Positions 46,070-56,452 of a stretch of DNA of 64,000 nt are shown in pieces. Origin of the DNA: Dactylorhiza incarnata. Taxonomy: Eukaryota > Streptophyta > Magnoliopsida > Asparagales > Orchidaceae. Numbering within the stretch: position 1 is the first letter of the stretch; each line of letters opens with the position of its first letter. Both the position numbers and the translations under genes were made by a program. The DNA lies in assembly GCA_033032865.1 (NCBI GenBank), contig JAWHQI010000070.1, positions 10,062,001-10,126,000 of the forward strand. Reading direction: 5' to 3'. The notes beneath the pieces are model-generated. The model made no database searches. It was not told where the DNA came from and saw nothing but the letters and a program-made list of their open reading frames with translations.

Positions 46070-48733
46070 TGTCACAACCCGTATTTTCCCGAAATAAATT
46101 ATAATATCAGAGTAAAGGGGGAAAACACGCGTCATGATGCCACGTCCTGTAGGGGATAACTACAAACGTTCAGGCGAGCACTCAAACGAACATTTTACGA
46201 GAAAAGCTAAGAGTTAACAAAAGTGATTATCGTTTAAGATTATTTTCATTAGGTTAGGAAGCCGTGTCCCTCGGCCCTGCGGTTTACCTAGCCGCACTTT
46301 ATAGAAGGCAAGCGTTCACAACGGAAGAAAATAAGTTCACTTTAAACCTAACGACGCTGAAGACCAGAGACGTCTCCAGGGCGTTTGCAGGTCTACATTT
46401 AATATATAGTAAAGAAGTATCATTTTTAATTTGGTTTACGCTTTGCAAATATGTGATACTTAGTAGTAAATACGACAAACAGTTAAAAGAACAACTTTTC
46501 ATAATGCCAAAAGAACTGCATTAATATTCAACAAAATACGCTTTTCCCGGAGTGTACAAATACAAAAAAATACCCAAGTAGCAGTAAAGGAAGCTAGCAG
46601 CAGCATCAGCAAGTAAACAAACAAAAGCCATACGGGCGTCAACAACTGACACGAACCCGCAAGAAAAGAGTCAATAGCCAAAAAGACAAGCTACAACAAA
46701 AGAAACTGAATCCTTACCCACAAGAGAGGGAAGGCCTCAACGACGAACAGAAAGACCCCGCTTAAACTCCGGCGGCAGCTACAAACCTGAACTTGTGGCA
46801 TCCATAAGAAAAGAATGCCTCAGCCCAAAGGGTGCAAGAAAACAGCATGGGTAAAAGTAAGAACATGCAAGGTAACCGGCAGCATAACCAGTCCGAAAGG
46901 AGTATATAGTACATATATATACACATATACTCATATATATATAACTATATATATATATACTCTTATAAAAGGATTTCAGTAATAGAAGGTTAAGAAGATC
47001 TCGCATATAACCGATCCGATGGACAATAGCTTAAATAAATTTTCTTGGCATAAAGTGCAAAATAGACCAGTGGTGGTGGACCCAAACAATGTCACTATCC
47101 ACTCACATAAAGGGGACATTCACCCCAACTAAACAAAGGCGCCGTGGTGGTGGTCTCATCGCCCTACCAACCACTATTAACAGAACTATGATGTAGGAAC
47201 CCATTGTTCCCTATACCCATCATTCCAATGCAAACAAGTCCATCAATATTTAGCCAAGAAATAATAAGGGATATGCAGAGTTAAACACGCAAACACCATT
47301 CGGGTTAAGCATAAACAATCCCAAGGGGCAGCCCCCATACAACCCTCATAAACAGCAAATCCCCAAATGAACAAGGTGCAACCCTTAAAGCAAAGAAAGC
47401 ACAAAAAGGTAGCCCCAAACAGAGCCCCCAACAACACCAACAACCCTCAATTCAGCAAGGAGCAGCCCCAAAAGATTAATGGCCCCCAATTCAACAAGGA
47501 AAGCCCCAACTTTAAATGATAGTAGCAGCCCCGGTCTAAAGATAACAGCTAACCAGCCCCGATGCAATTCCAACAAGGATGAGTATAAGACAGCCTCAAA
47601 GAAAAATCGGGATTTATACAAACCAAGGCCAACAAAGTAAAGTCCAGCAGCCAAAATAAACCAACATAGGCCGACTAGAACCAACATAGCAGCCCCAAAA
47701 TAAACCCCCCAACAGATCCATAAGCAGACGACTGGAACTAACATAGCAGCCCCAAAATAAAACAAACTGTAGCAGCCCTACTGAAACAAACAGCAGCAGC
47801 CCCCATACAAATTTTAAAAAAAAAATACAGGAAGTAGCTCAGATCAACAAGGAGCAGCCCCCTATAAATAATGAATAACAGCAGCCCCCGTTATAAGGAA
47901 ATTATAACAACAACCCCATATTAACAAGAATAAGAAAAATTTTCAGCAATAATACGTGATACCCAAGCATCAGGAAGGAAAGAATTCCAGCAATAATAAG
48001 TGATACCCAAGCATCAGGAAGGAAAGAATTCCAGCAATAATAAGTGATACCCAAGCATCAGGAAGGAAAGAAGGGAGGGGGAAAGAGGAGGGAAGAAGTT
48101 TTCTTGCCTCGAATAGACCGGCGACCCCGCCAAATCACAGAAATCACGACTAGGGCCGACTGCAGCTCAGCCCCGGCGACGAAGACAGGGCCCGACAACC
48201 TCCCAACACCCCTCCGACGGCCGAACCCAACGATTCTCGGCATCTCCGACAAAACCCTCGCCCGCGGCCTCCTCCTTCTACCAACTGGAGCTTACGAGAG
48301 ATAGAAAAAGGAGTAAAAAAAATCGGAGGATGGCTCCCTTAGGGAGATTGGGTGCGGCTGAAGATATCGGGAAGGAGGACAGGGCCTAGGTTCCAGAAAT
48401 TGCCGACAGAAAAGAGGAATGGGATCCAGCTGGCCACCAACATTTCATTTGATCATACATTTATATATATATGTATGTATATATATATACATATATATAT
48501 ATACACATATGTATATATATTCATGTACATATATGCCTATTCATATATTTGTATATACTAAAATTACTGCACAACATATGAACGAATAAATATTGAAATT
48601 AGGAAACTTGACGGACGGCGACGCTCCCGGAACCGCAACGCCCTCACGACAAACTTCGAGTAAATCCTTTGATTTAAAACAATTATTATCGCTTTCATTT
48701 TAAATAGTCTATACGATGTTCCGGGGCGTTACA
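46070..48733 (-). repeat. Element C 5' LTR
   Basis: The LTR is 2664 bp. On the minus strand it starts TGTAACGCCCCGG and ends GGGTTGTGACA. The motif array complementary to AGCAGCCCC lies at about 47325-47915 and the AT-rich promoter zone at about 48455-48560. No gene is supported. Confidence 0.9.
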
Positions 48734-48928
48734 GGGGGCCTGCACTACGGGTTGCTGCCTAGCACTGGCAGACAACAATGCCTCAACTTGCGACTGCATC
48801 GCAACCATCTGCCTAGTCAGAGCCTCATTACTCTGGCGCAGACTCTCGATCAAGGCTTCACTCTGCGCACCCAAAGACTCGCCCTCTGACTGGTGAGTCG
48901 ACCTAGTTGCGACTCGCTTGCGCGCCAT
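48734..48928 (-). pseudogene. Element A gag, N-terminal fragment
   Basis: The frame starts MARKRVATRSTHQSEGESLG and holds a probable coiled coil (ALIESLRQSNEALTRQMVAM). It is cut by element C after about 65 residues and continues at 37960. It matches the gag starts of B and C. Confidence 0.85.
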
Positions 48929-49255
48929 GTCTGCTAATACGTACTTAACCTTACACTAGAGCTACACTGCTTGGTTCAGAACATACATGTACAACTACTT
49001 GCCATTTTCACTACCTTTCTCTGGGATATTTTCATGATGATATGCTAAATTTGGGAACGATACTACATCGTCCCTCTTGTCTTGTGTGCCCTTTAGGGCA
49101 TGAATGCATGAAATTTCTATTCGTTTTGAAATCATGAGTGTACGTGTGTCATCATATAAGTCTTTAGCTTTGCATGTGTGCTTATGCAATGCTATGTAAT
49201 GTATGTTGTGCTATGCATTCTAATAAAGGCCTTAATGCGTTATGAGCGGCGTACA

Positions 49256-49431
49256 CATGAATATTATGCATCCCATACTACATAATATTGCATGTAACGA
49301 AAAGAAAAACGTGCTAATGGGCATCCATGTGATGATGGTTATGCATCCCATACTACATAACCGTCACATGTTGCCACCTATGGTGGATCCATATACGAAC
49401 ACATATTATGCATCCCATACTACATAATATG
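49256..49431 (-). ncRNA. Three leader stem-loops of element A
   Basis: In transcript order the stem-loops are at 49402-49431, 49326-49370 and 49256-49294, all with loop TAGTATGGGATG. The first has a 9-bp stem, identical to that of B and C. The second has CATGTGA with TCACATG outside and GGTTATG with CATAACC inside. The third has AATATTATG with CATAATATT. They sit between primer site and gag. Confidence 0.65.
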
Positions 49432-49576
49432 CCCCGTATACTTCTTATCATGCTATGAGTGTAGTGTTCATGCTTCGGCCAAGACGTACTGATGACACAT
49501 CAGTGTGTGTATGCAATGAAATCAAAACAACTACTATATCAGAAATTGTTACCCGACCAACTTGTCGAACAACCTA

Positions 49577-49588
49577 GCTCTGATACCA
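49577..49588 (-). other. Element A primer binding site
   Basis: The minus strand reads TGGTATCAGAGC, a 12-base complement of the initiator tRNA-Met 3' end, two bases inside the 5' LTR. Confidence 0.9.
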
Positions 49589-49590
49589 AC

Positions 49591-51978
49591 TGTCACAACC
49601 CGCATTTCCTCCGAATTTAGGAATATCAGAGTAAGAGAAAATACGCGTCATGATGCCACGTCATGCAGGAGACAACTGCAGACGCTCAGGCGGAAACCTA
49701 ATACTTACTTAATCAAAACATGTTTACATGACAGATCATTATTTGAAATCATTTATTTGAGTTTTGAGGTAAAAGCTGTGTCTCTCAGTTCGTGGATCAA
49801 CTAGTCCACCGAGAAAGTATATATAATTGCAGCGGAAAGTACTTGATTTAGTTTACTTAAAGTCCTAAATGTATGTGATGACATGACAAAGTAAATGATA
49901 TGCACATAACTAGGCGTATTATAAGCATAGAAAATACCTTTAGGCGACTTTTAAATTTAAGAGTTCAGTTAGAAAGAATGCAATGAGGATGAAAGAAAAG
50001 CCATTTTATAACTATAGTGCACCTAACATAAATCATTCCCAGAGAGTAAGATACACAAGATCTAAAAGGAGTGGCATTTAACTGGCAAATAACTACAAAG
50101 TATAAAAAGGGCACAATGGGCGTCAACAACATGACACTAACCCATTGGCACCAACTAGTATGTCTGTTCGCAAGAAGAAACTAAAGACAACTACGTCGCA
50201 GCAGCGGGGTGAACAACTACTAAAACTCTGATCTTCAGGCTACACCACTAGGCCCTACAGCTCTGAACCTGAGGCATTCAATAACAAAGAACGCCTCAGC
50301 AAGGAATTACAAGTGGCAGATTACTAGCAAAAAAAGAAAAATAAGCAAGGCATAAGAGGAACCAACCCAAGCCGTATTTACGGAAAGAGAAGCTCTAACA
50401 AGAACTCAGCAAAGCACCCTGTGCACTAAATACCAAAAGAGGAACAAGCAAGTTCATTTATCTTGTAACATTATTTAGAGAGACTGATCAGCTCGAATTA
50501 AACAGGAGCGGTTACCTACCTCCGCTACCCAAAGCCCAAAACCGGGTGGGGTGCCACTAGACCCAACGACCCAAACACGACTACCGTGCAAGGCTATAAC
50601 ACTTCTCCCGCTGTCCCCCAAACAAAACTACTGTGTAAGGCTAAAGACAACGATTCTTATTAGTTAAATTTCAATTAAACATGGGACGCTGCCCGAAAGG
50701 ATAATCACTAGGATGCCCTAAGAGATAGGGTCACAACAAAGTAAACATTTTTTCTAATACTAAACATAAGAGAACTCATAAGTTGTTTTAACCACAACGA
50801 GCGCTAGGTTTCGAAGAGGAGAAGTAAATGGAGGCATAACTCAAGCACTAAGAATATATAAGGCTTTTCTCGAGGGGGTTAAGGTTTACGAACAACCATG
50901 AGATCAAGGCTAGGATCACAGAGTTTCTCAAGGAAACAAGGGCGGGATAAGAAAATTTCTCGAGACATCCCAAGGGCAGGAGAGAATGATTTCTCGAGAA
51001 ATTCGAAGATCCGGACACTGGACTTCTTGAGAACAATAAGGCATTTCTCGAGAAATCAAGGATTAGGATAGAGGACTTCTCGAGGAGGCCTTTTCGAGAA
51101 ACTGCAGAGAATCGTATAAGGGGAAGATCAAGGATTTCTAGAGTTTATAAGTAAGATAACAGTCCAGAATTAAGAGTTAACTTAAAACAATACAACTCAA
51201 ACAAGAGACAACACTCCATTAACGAAAGAGAAGGAGGAAAAAAACTATGCCACTTGCCTTAAACCTTGCAAACTCGAAGATCTCTGCTCCGGAAGCTATG
51301 GATTGGCTAGGAAAACACACGAGCACAGATTCCTGGAACTTTCCGGACCAAAAGGAGGGGTTAGGTCGCTACCTTAACTCCAAAAATTTCTCAAAACGGG
51401 AAAAACTTACCACTAAGACGAAGATCTCGCCGAGAGCTTTCCAAATCCACTCTCCAAACACGATTCCGACTACTACAGCCCTAGGAATCGACGACCGAAC
51501 GCTCCACGAAGCTCCACTCTTGCTCTTTCGCTCGGCGGCTGATTTGGGATCGATGGAGAAGATGGTGAATAGGGAGAGAACTTTAGGTTTTATAGTAACA
51601 CCTAATTTAATATTTAATTAATTAAATAATACTCCCCTTTCACTTAAAACCGCGAGGGTGACTAGATCACCTCGGATTTCTATGAAATTTGCACCTAAAC
51701 TGAGAAACGGCGCTACGAATCCAATGGCGAAGTCAGAATTCAATTCCGACGAGCCAAACTCGGGCAAAAGCTTCCCAAAGCTAAACTCTCAACATTTACA
51801 CAAATTCTTCTCTACAAATCAAAACGACGCGAAAAACTCGCACGCTCGATCTAAATTACATACTTTAACTACGCTAAGGATCAAAACTAAACCTAACGAG
51901 ATGACGTAATGCCCTTACGCCAAAGTTATGCCACAACGGTCACGTAAATAATTAACGGAAAAAATTAGGGGCGTTACA
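49591..51978 (-). repeat. Element A 5' LTR
   Basis: The LTR is 2388 bp, starting TGTAACGCCCC at 51978 and ending GGTTGTGACA at 49591 on the minus strand. A TATA motif (ACTATAAAACC, minus) lies near 51587-51597, so transcription would begin near 51560 and about 2 kb of the LTR is transcribed. The TTCTCGAGAA array here is short (50995-51100). Confidence 0.9.
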
Positions 51979-53339
51979 GATCTCGTCGGACGTCGTCGAA
52001 GAGGAGTCGGCCCCTTGAGTGGGTTGTTTTGGCTTGGAGAGCGAGGTCCCTGTTTTGCTCCTCGGTGAGTAAGGGCTCGTTGTAGAATGGAGAGAAAAGA
52101 ACTCTCTCAGATTTGGAAATGAGCTTGGCGGTCTGAAGTTGCTGGAGGGTGAAAATAGGTGTCTTGAAATGGAGAAGATGATGGGTTGTTGTGGGTTTCG
52201 GCCTGGAGCAGAAGGAGCAGCCCGGGCTTCTTCTTGGATTTGAGAAATGGAGTAAATCTCGCTGGAGTAAATCGCGCCGGAGATGGAGAAGTAAAGGAGA
52301 ACCCTTCAGATCTGGAGTTAGAAGGAAAAAGGAAGGGGCGAGGTGTTGCTTCTAGAAAGGTCAACGGAGGAGAACTCGGTTTGGAGGTTATCGAAGAGGA
52401 ACGCCGGAGGGAGGAGGGAGATCTGTTTGGTCGGCCATGGGAGGGGAGAGTTTGTCGGAGGGAGATTGCTGGAGGGAGATTTTCGGCCATGGAGGTTTGC
52501 CGGAGCTTGGAGGTGGAGTTCGTCCATGGCTGGAGGGCTGCTCAGAGAGGGGCTTGCCGGAGAAGATGGAATATCGCCGGAGAGAGAAAAAGAGTGAGGG
52601 TTATCGAGCGGCGCAGCTGAGAGGAGAGGGGCTCGATGATCTTCTAACCTAAAGTTTTTACCGTGTACATATATATATATATATAAAGATTATAAGTTAT
52701 AATATAATAATTACAGTAATAGTAAAAATTTTACAAGTAGTATCATTGTTATCAATAATTAAATGCTTGCACGATGCACTAGAGAGCCCGGAATTCAGCC
52801 CAAAATGGCTCGTTATGACCGTCTCGTCTATACTCACCCATCAAAATGATCCACGATCAATTCTGAGTTCGTTTGCCCATTTTACGCTCTCTGGAGCGTC
52901 TACGGCCGAATATTCTTAAATGTCAAAAACCCTTCAAACGACGTCAGAATCGCAAACAGATAAATTCGTTGAACTCGTACTATTGTTACATGTCTAACAA
53001 GACTGTCTGGGGTCAATTGTGAGGTTGTTTGCTCGATTTCACAATGGTGGATAAATATGCTATTCGAAAACCATGTCATTTGGGCTAACGTACGCACTAT
53101 AATTCCTTCAAGGCGGCATGCTTCCTTCGAGTTTTATTGCTCAAACTATGCTCTCCGGACGGCTCGAATCCCGATACAGCAAACATCGGGACAATGGATA
53201 GAAATGGTACTCGCCGCATTATTCGAGTGCACTTCCCCGGCTCCGGTGCAAGCCTGCCCCTCATTACACCCCGAGCTTGAGTCAACTCGCTTGGCTCATA
53301 AATGCGCACAAGGGTTCTAGCTCGAATCGGGATGTTACA
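51979..53339 (-). repeat. Element D: LTR fragment interrupted by element A
   Basis: On the minus strand the LTR starts TGTAACATCCCG at 53339. It contains an AT-rich TATA zone (52665-52690) followed by a pyrimidine-rich transcribed part (52107-52640, source of several overlapping open frames), and is cut at 51979 by A. No polypurine tract lies to the right, so it is a 5' LTR or a solo LTR. The remainder would lie left of the window. The terminal style suggests Ty3/gypsy. Confidence 0.7.
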
Positions 53340-53606
53340 GGCGGTAATAACAATTGTCTTGCCAAACATGCATTCTATGATGATGGTGTTTTTGTCCGAA
53401 CTCACCGGAGCAAAAAAGCCATGCCAAACGAATCCTTGAGTAGCAATGAAAGAGTTTCCACTATTGCTGACATGCTGCTCAAATAATAAATTAAATTTTG
53501 AAATTCTCATTCTCTCATTACACAAATCTTTGATCACCAAACTATTAGAAACATGGACGCCATGGAAGATGTTGAACGAGTTGTTGATGTTGTGGGAATA
53601 CAATAC
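53340..53606 (-). other. Internal leader remnant of element K, no clear gene
   Basis: The stretch lies between the LTR of D and the LTR end of K. On the minus strand it follows a degenerate TTGTATTCCC at the place of a primer site. A 168-codon open frame (53097-53603) runs through it into the D LTR, so the frame is chimeric. I recognise no domain. Confidence 0.4.
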
Positions 53607-53753
53607 TGTTTGATCTTTAGGCGCCCTTGGAGGGGGGTGAATAAGGGTTTTTGAAAACTTTAGGATTTTAAAAACGATCTTTTTTATATTTTATATGAAG
53701 CAAGTTAAATAAAAAATAAGGAGCAAGAAATTAATTTTATTCAATACGAAGAG
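53607..53753 (-). repeat. Element K LTR, 3' part (Copia-like), split by G
   Basis: On the minus strand this reads TTATTCACCCCCCTCCAAGG and then ends GATCAAACA. This phrase is typical of the U5 end of plant Copia LTRs just before the primer site. The LTR resumes at 59379 beyond element G. Confidence 0.5.
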
Positions 53754-53949
53754 TGATAGTGCATTATTTATAGTTATTTTTATATAGTATTTTAGTAGTA
53801 ATTAATTAGTTTTTATATAATTTTAATTTAATATATATCTAATTTGCTTTGTTTTATATTTTCAGGGACTTTGGGGCTGCTAATAGCAATTTCAAGCACA
53901 TAGCCGTGTTCAGGGGAAATTCTGGAGCATTTCTGCAAAAACCCTCAAT

Positions 53950-54410
53950 ACACGCCCCAGGTCACGGGCGTGACCTAGGGGCGTGACCATGGCCACGACC
54001 GTGTATCGCTTTCAGCTCACAGAACTCGCTGCCACGTCGGATTAAAGTTACACGCCCCAGGTCACGGGCGTGACCGGGGGCGTGACCTTCAAGTCACGGG
54101 CGTGACTCGCCCAACAAGCATTCAATTCAAGCAGTTTCTGCCGCCGAGTCGTTCCAGCTTACACGCCCTTGGTCACGGGCGTGACCGAGGCCGTGCCCTC
54201 TCCCTCAACTGCCAAATTAACTCCAGATCGCGCCGTTTCCCGCCGTTTCCTGACTCGGTCAAGACACGCCCTAGGTCACGGGCGTGACCTAGGCCGTGAC
54301 CCGTCGAGATGATCAATTTTGGCGGTTTTTCTTCCCCAACGTTCCCGGGCTTTCAAGACGCAATTACGCAGCTTACACGCCCTTGGTCACGGGCGTGACC
54401 AAGGGCGTGA
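53950..54410. repeat. Palindrome array in the U3 of element G
   Basis: At least five clusters of CACGCCC...GTCACGGGCGTGAC...GGGCGTG form inverted repeats. The best, 54376-54409, is a perfect palindrome with 16-base arms and a 2-base centre. The array is GC-rich in an otherwise AT-rich element and ends just before the TATA box. Confidence 0.85.
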
Positions 54411-54426
54411 CTCAGCAATTTTCTGC

Positions 54427-54435
54427 CTATAAAAG
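54427..54435 (+). promoter_or_regulatory. TATA box of element G
   Basis: CTATAAAAG lies 18 bp after the last palindrome. The copy in the 3' LTR is at 58490-58498. Confidence 0.75.
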
Positions 54436-55316
54436 CCAGCTGCTGCCAAAGTGATGGGCATCCAGGCCATGCTTAGTTTGGATCGTTTCTAGTATAGTTT
54501 TTCTGCATTTTTCTTAGTGTAACTTTATTTTATGTCTTGTCTTTTTTAATTCCTAGCTTAGATCTACTTTACATGCAATTGTACTTTTCTTTACTTAGAA
54601 ATAAAAATAACTTTCTTCTCAATTATGTTTTGATTTTCATAGTATTTGGTCGGATGAATTCTTAAGCTTTTATCTTTTCAAAATCTCTTATTCATAGTTT
54701 AGTTTGGAAAACTAAGATTTACCGTTGATTTGCAATTTTTGGTTTCATATTTCTAGGGTATGATAATCAAGTTTGATCCGTATTTTAGTGTATCGAGAGA
54801 TCCGTAAATACGGGTAGATCGCTCATCGGTAAAAAGAGTTGTATGCATTCCTCGAGAGAGGGTGACGCAAATCTTCCGGATTGGAGTCAAATCCAATAGT
54901 GGGGCTCACCGCATAAAGCAAGCTTAGGGGTTTCGACTGGCCGAGGGGTCTTAATCGATCAACCTAAGGTTAGGTGGTAGTTCTCTCGAGAGAGGTTCTA
55001 TCATATTTTGGGAACCTCCACGGTCAAGTTTGTCTAAATCGATTTCTTTTGAATTCTAGATTTACAAAACATTTCACTTAAGAATGATTCCCGATCAAAT
55101 GTTTCTTTTCTTCTAATTATTTTCAAAACTCTATTTTACTGCCGATAAAATAATAATAATTTGCGTGAGTAGAAGTAATCAACAGACCCGTGGAATACGA
55201 CACTTGATATTTATTTGTTTTGAATATCCTATGCTATGAATGATAGGTGCTCTTGCCTATAGTTCGCAGAATTTGGAGAATATTATTTACATCTTAAATT
55301 TTAGCTATCAAGTTTT

Positions 55317-55334
55317 TGGCGCCGTTGCCGGGGA
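55317..55334 (+). other. Element G primer binding site
   Basis: TGGCGCCGTTGCCGGGGA follows six bases after the LTR. It is the standard Athila/Tat primer sequence, usually assigned to tRNA-Asp. Confidence 0.9.
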
Positions 55335-55474
55335 ATATTTTTGTTGATATTTTGAAAGCGTGAATTTTATTACTTTTATCATTCTCTTTCTCCACCCCAA
55401 TTTCTCTTTTTGCCTTTTCTTTTAAAATTCACTTTTATTAGGTAACGGTTGTTTATTTTTCTTTTTCAAAAAAT

Positions 55475-56452
55475 ATGATGTTATCGCAGTTGGCCGCAAA
55501 AGTTGTCGAGCTTCAAAATAAAGTCATTCTTTTGGAAGTCGCACGAATGCGCCAAATTATCTGTCCTTTTTGTGGGGGTCATCATTCTAGTGAGGAATGC
55601 TATTTTTCATTTCAACATTTTTCTAATGAAAATCAAATTAATTTTTCTAATGAAAATTATAGTTTTTATAATGAAAATTATAATTTTTATGATGAAAATA
55701 ATTTTTCTTTAAATAATGCTTTGAGTGAATCTCCTTCTTACTCTGATGTTGATTATTCATGGTGGAAAGGTCACCCGGATAGTTTTCAGTGCGAAGAAAG
55801 AAATTCCTTCAATTATGATTTGCTTTCCTCGCCTTTTCCACTGATTTGTTCTTCTTCTGATCTTGAAATTTTTCCGAATGTTATTTCTCCCACTTTAAAT
55901 GTTTATTCTCAAGATCAAGAAGAACAATTGTACCAAGAATTTCGCAAAGTCATGGAGACACCGGACGAATTAGAAAATGAAAATTTTTCTTCTTCTCCTT
56001 CGCCCGTGTCTTCTCTTTTTCATGAAATTATTTTTCATGAAGAAATTGTGTCTCATGAATTTTCTCCACTTGGTATTGATTTTTCTGATAATTCGTTTAT
56101 TTTTAAAAATAAACAACCGGCGCTTAATCATGTATTTTCACAAGAAACTCCTCCTTGTGAAAATTTTTCTGACTCGCTTAATCTTGATTCTTTTTATACT
56201 AATAATTTTCTTGTAGATGATGAGCCGTTGCAACCAAACGTCTTCACCGATCCATTTGCCGCTCATCTCCATCAATCCAAATTACCTAGGGTATGTATAG
56301 GTAATTTGGATTCACAATTTCGCGCTAACGGAGAACAAAAGAATCAGGATTATAGCGGAGGAGTCGCCGGGCAACAGTTTTCGGCATTTTCACCTCAGCG
56401 TGAATTAAGGGAGTTGCCTGTGCATTTTCAATTTGAATATCCTTTTAGCTAA
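55475..56452 (+). CDS. gag-derived protein of element G (zinc knuckle, Asn-rich)
   Basis: This intact 325-residue ORF begins MMLSQLAAKVVELQNKVILL, a short coiled-coil-like helix of the kind seen before the knuckle in Athila/Tat gag. A zinc knuckle at residues 30-42 (CPFCGGHHSSEEC, C-x2-C-x3-H-x4-C) follows. The rest is rich in Asn, Glu, Phe, Ser and Tyr (NENYSFYNENYNFYDEN) with no fold that I recognise. The main gag core is absent, so this is a shortened gag with perhaps an added tail. The start at 55475 is the first ATG pair after the primer site. The frame is open in a very young element, which suggests it was intact at the time of insertion. Possible roles are RNA binding or none beyond keeping the RNA translated. 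Confidence 0.6.
   Translation: MMLSQLAAKVVELQNKVILLEVARMRQIICPFCGGHHSSEECYFSFQHFSNENQINFSNENYSFYNENYNFYDENNFSLNNALSESPSYSDVDYSWWKGHPDSFQCEERNSFNYDLLSSPFPLICSSSDLEIFPNVISPTLNVYSQDQEEQLYQEFRKVMETPDELENENFSSSPSPVSSLFHEIIFHEEIVSHEFSPLGIDFSDNSFIFKNKQPALNHVFSQETPPCENFSDSLNLDSFYTNNFLVDDEPLQPNVFTDPFAAHLHQSKLPRVCIGNLDSQFRANGEQKNQDYSGGVAGQQFSAFSPQRELRELPVHFQFEYPFS

Larger units (their letters stand above)
37961..48733 (-). mobile_element. Element C: nearly complete chromovirus
   Basis: The element is bounded by TGTCACAACCC and GGGGCGTTACA and flanked by a GGGGG duplication (37956-37960, 48734-48738). It splits the gag of A. LTRs are both 2664 bp. Internal order on the minus strand is primer site, leader with three hairpins, gag with three knuckles, protease, RT, RNase H, integrase, chromodomain and polypurine tract. 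Breaks are few: three TAG codons and one short frame disturbance. It is the best-preserved coding element in the window. Confidence 0.95.
1..51978 (-). mobile_element. Element A: Ty3/gypsy chromovirus, heavily nested and broken
   Basis: Read on the minus strand, the element runs 5' LTR (49591-51978), initiator-Met primer site, leader, gag, protease, RT, RNase H, integrase, chromodomain, polypurine tract and 3' LTR (1-1166, cut by the window edge). Three younger elements interrupt it: C in gag (37961-48733), B in integrase (18320-34268) and E near the integrase C-terminus (1597-17845). The coding order and the C-terminal chromodomain place it in the chromoviruses. The style of the termini (TGTAACGCCCC to GTTGTGACA) suggests the Tekay/Del group, which is an inference. 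Several stop codons make it non-functional. It lies within the LTR of element D. Confidence 0.9.
53754..55310 (+). repeat. Element G 5' LTR
   Basis: The LTR is 1557 bp: an AT-rich start, a block of GC-rich palindromes (about 53950-54410), a TATA box, then an AT-rich transcribed part. A 61-codon open frame inside (54102-54287) is simply repeated in both LTRs. Confidence 0.95.

Noticed and set aside
52107..52640. A proline/serine-rich or arginine-rich gene
   Set aside because: Overlapping frames on both strands coincide with the pyrimidine-rich transcribed part of the D LTR. There is no motif and no splice or start context.
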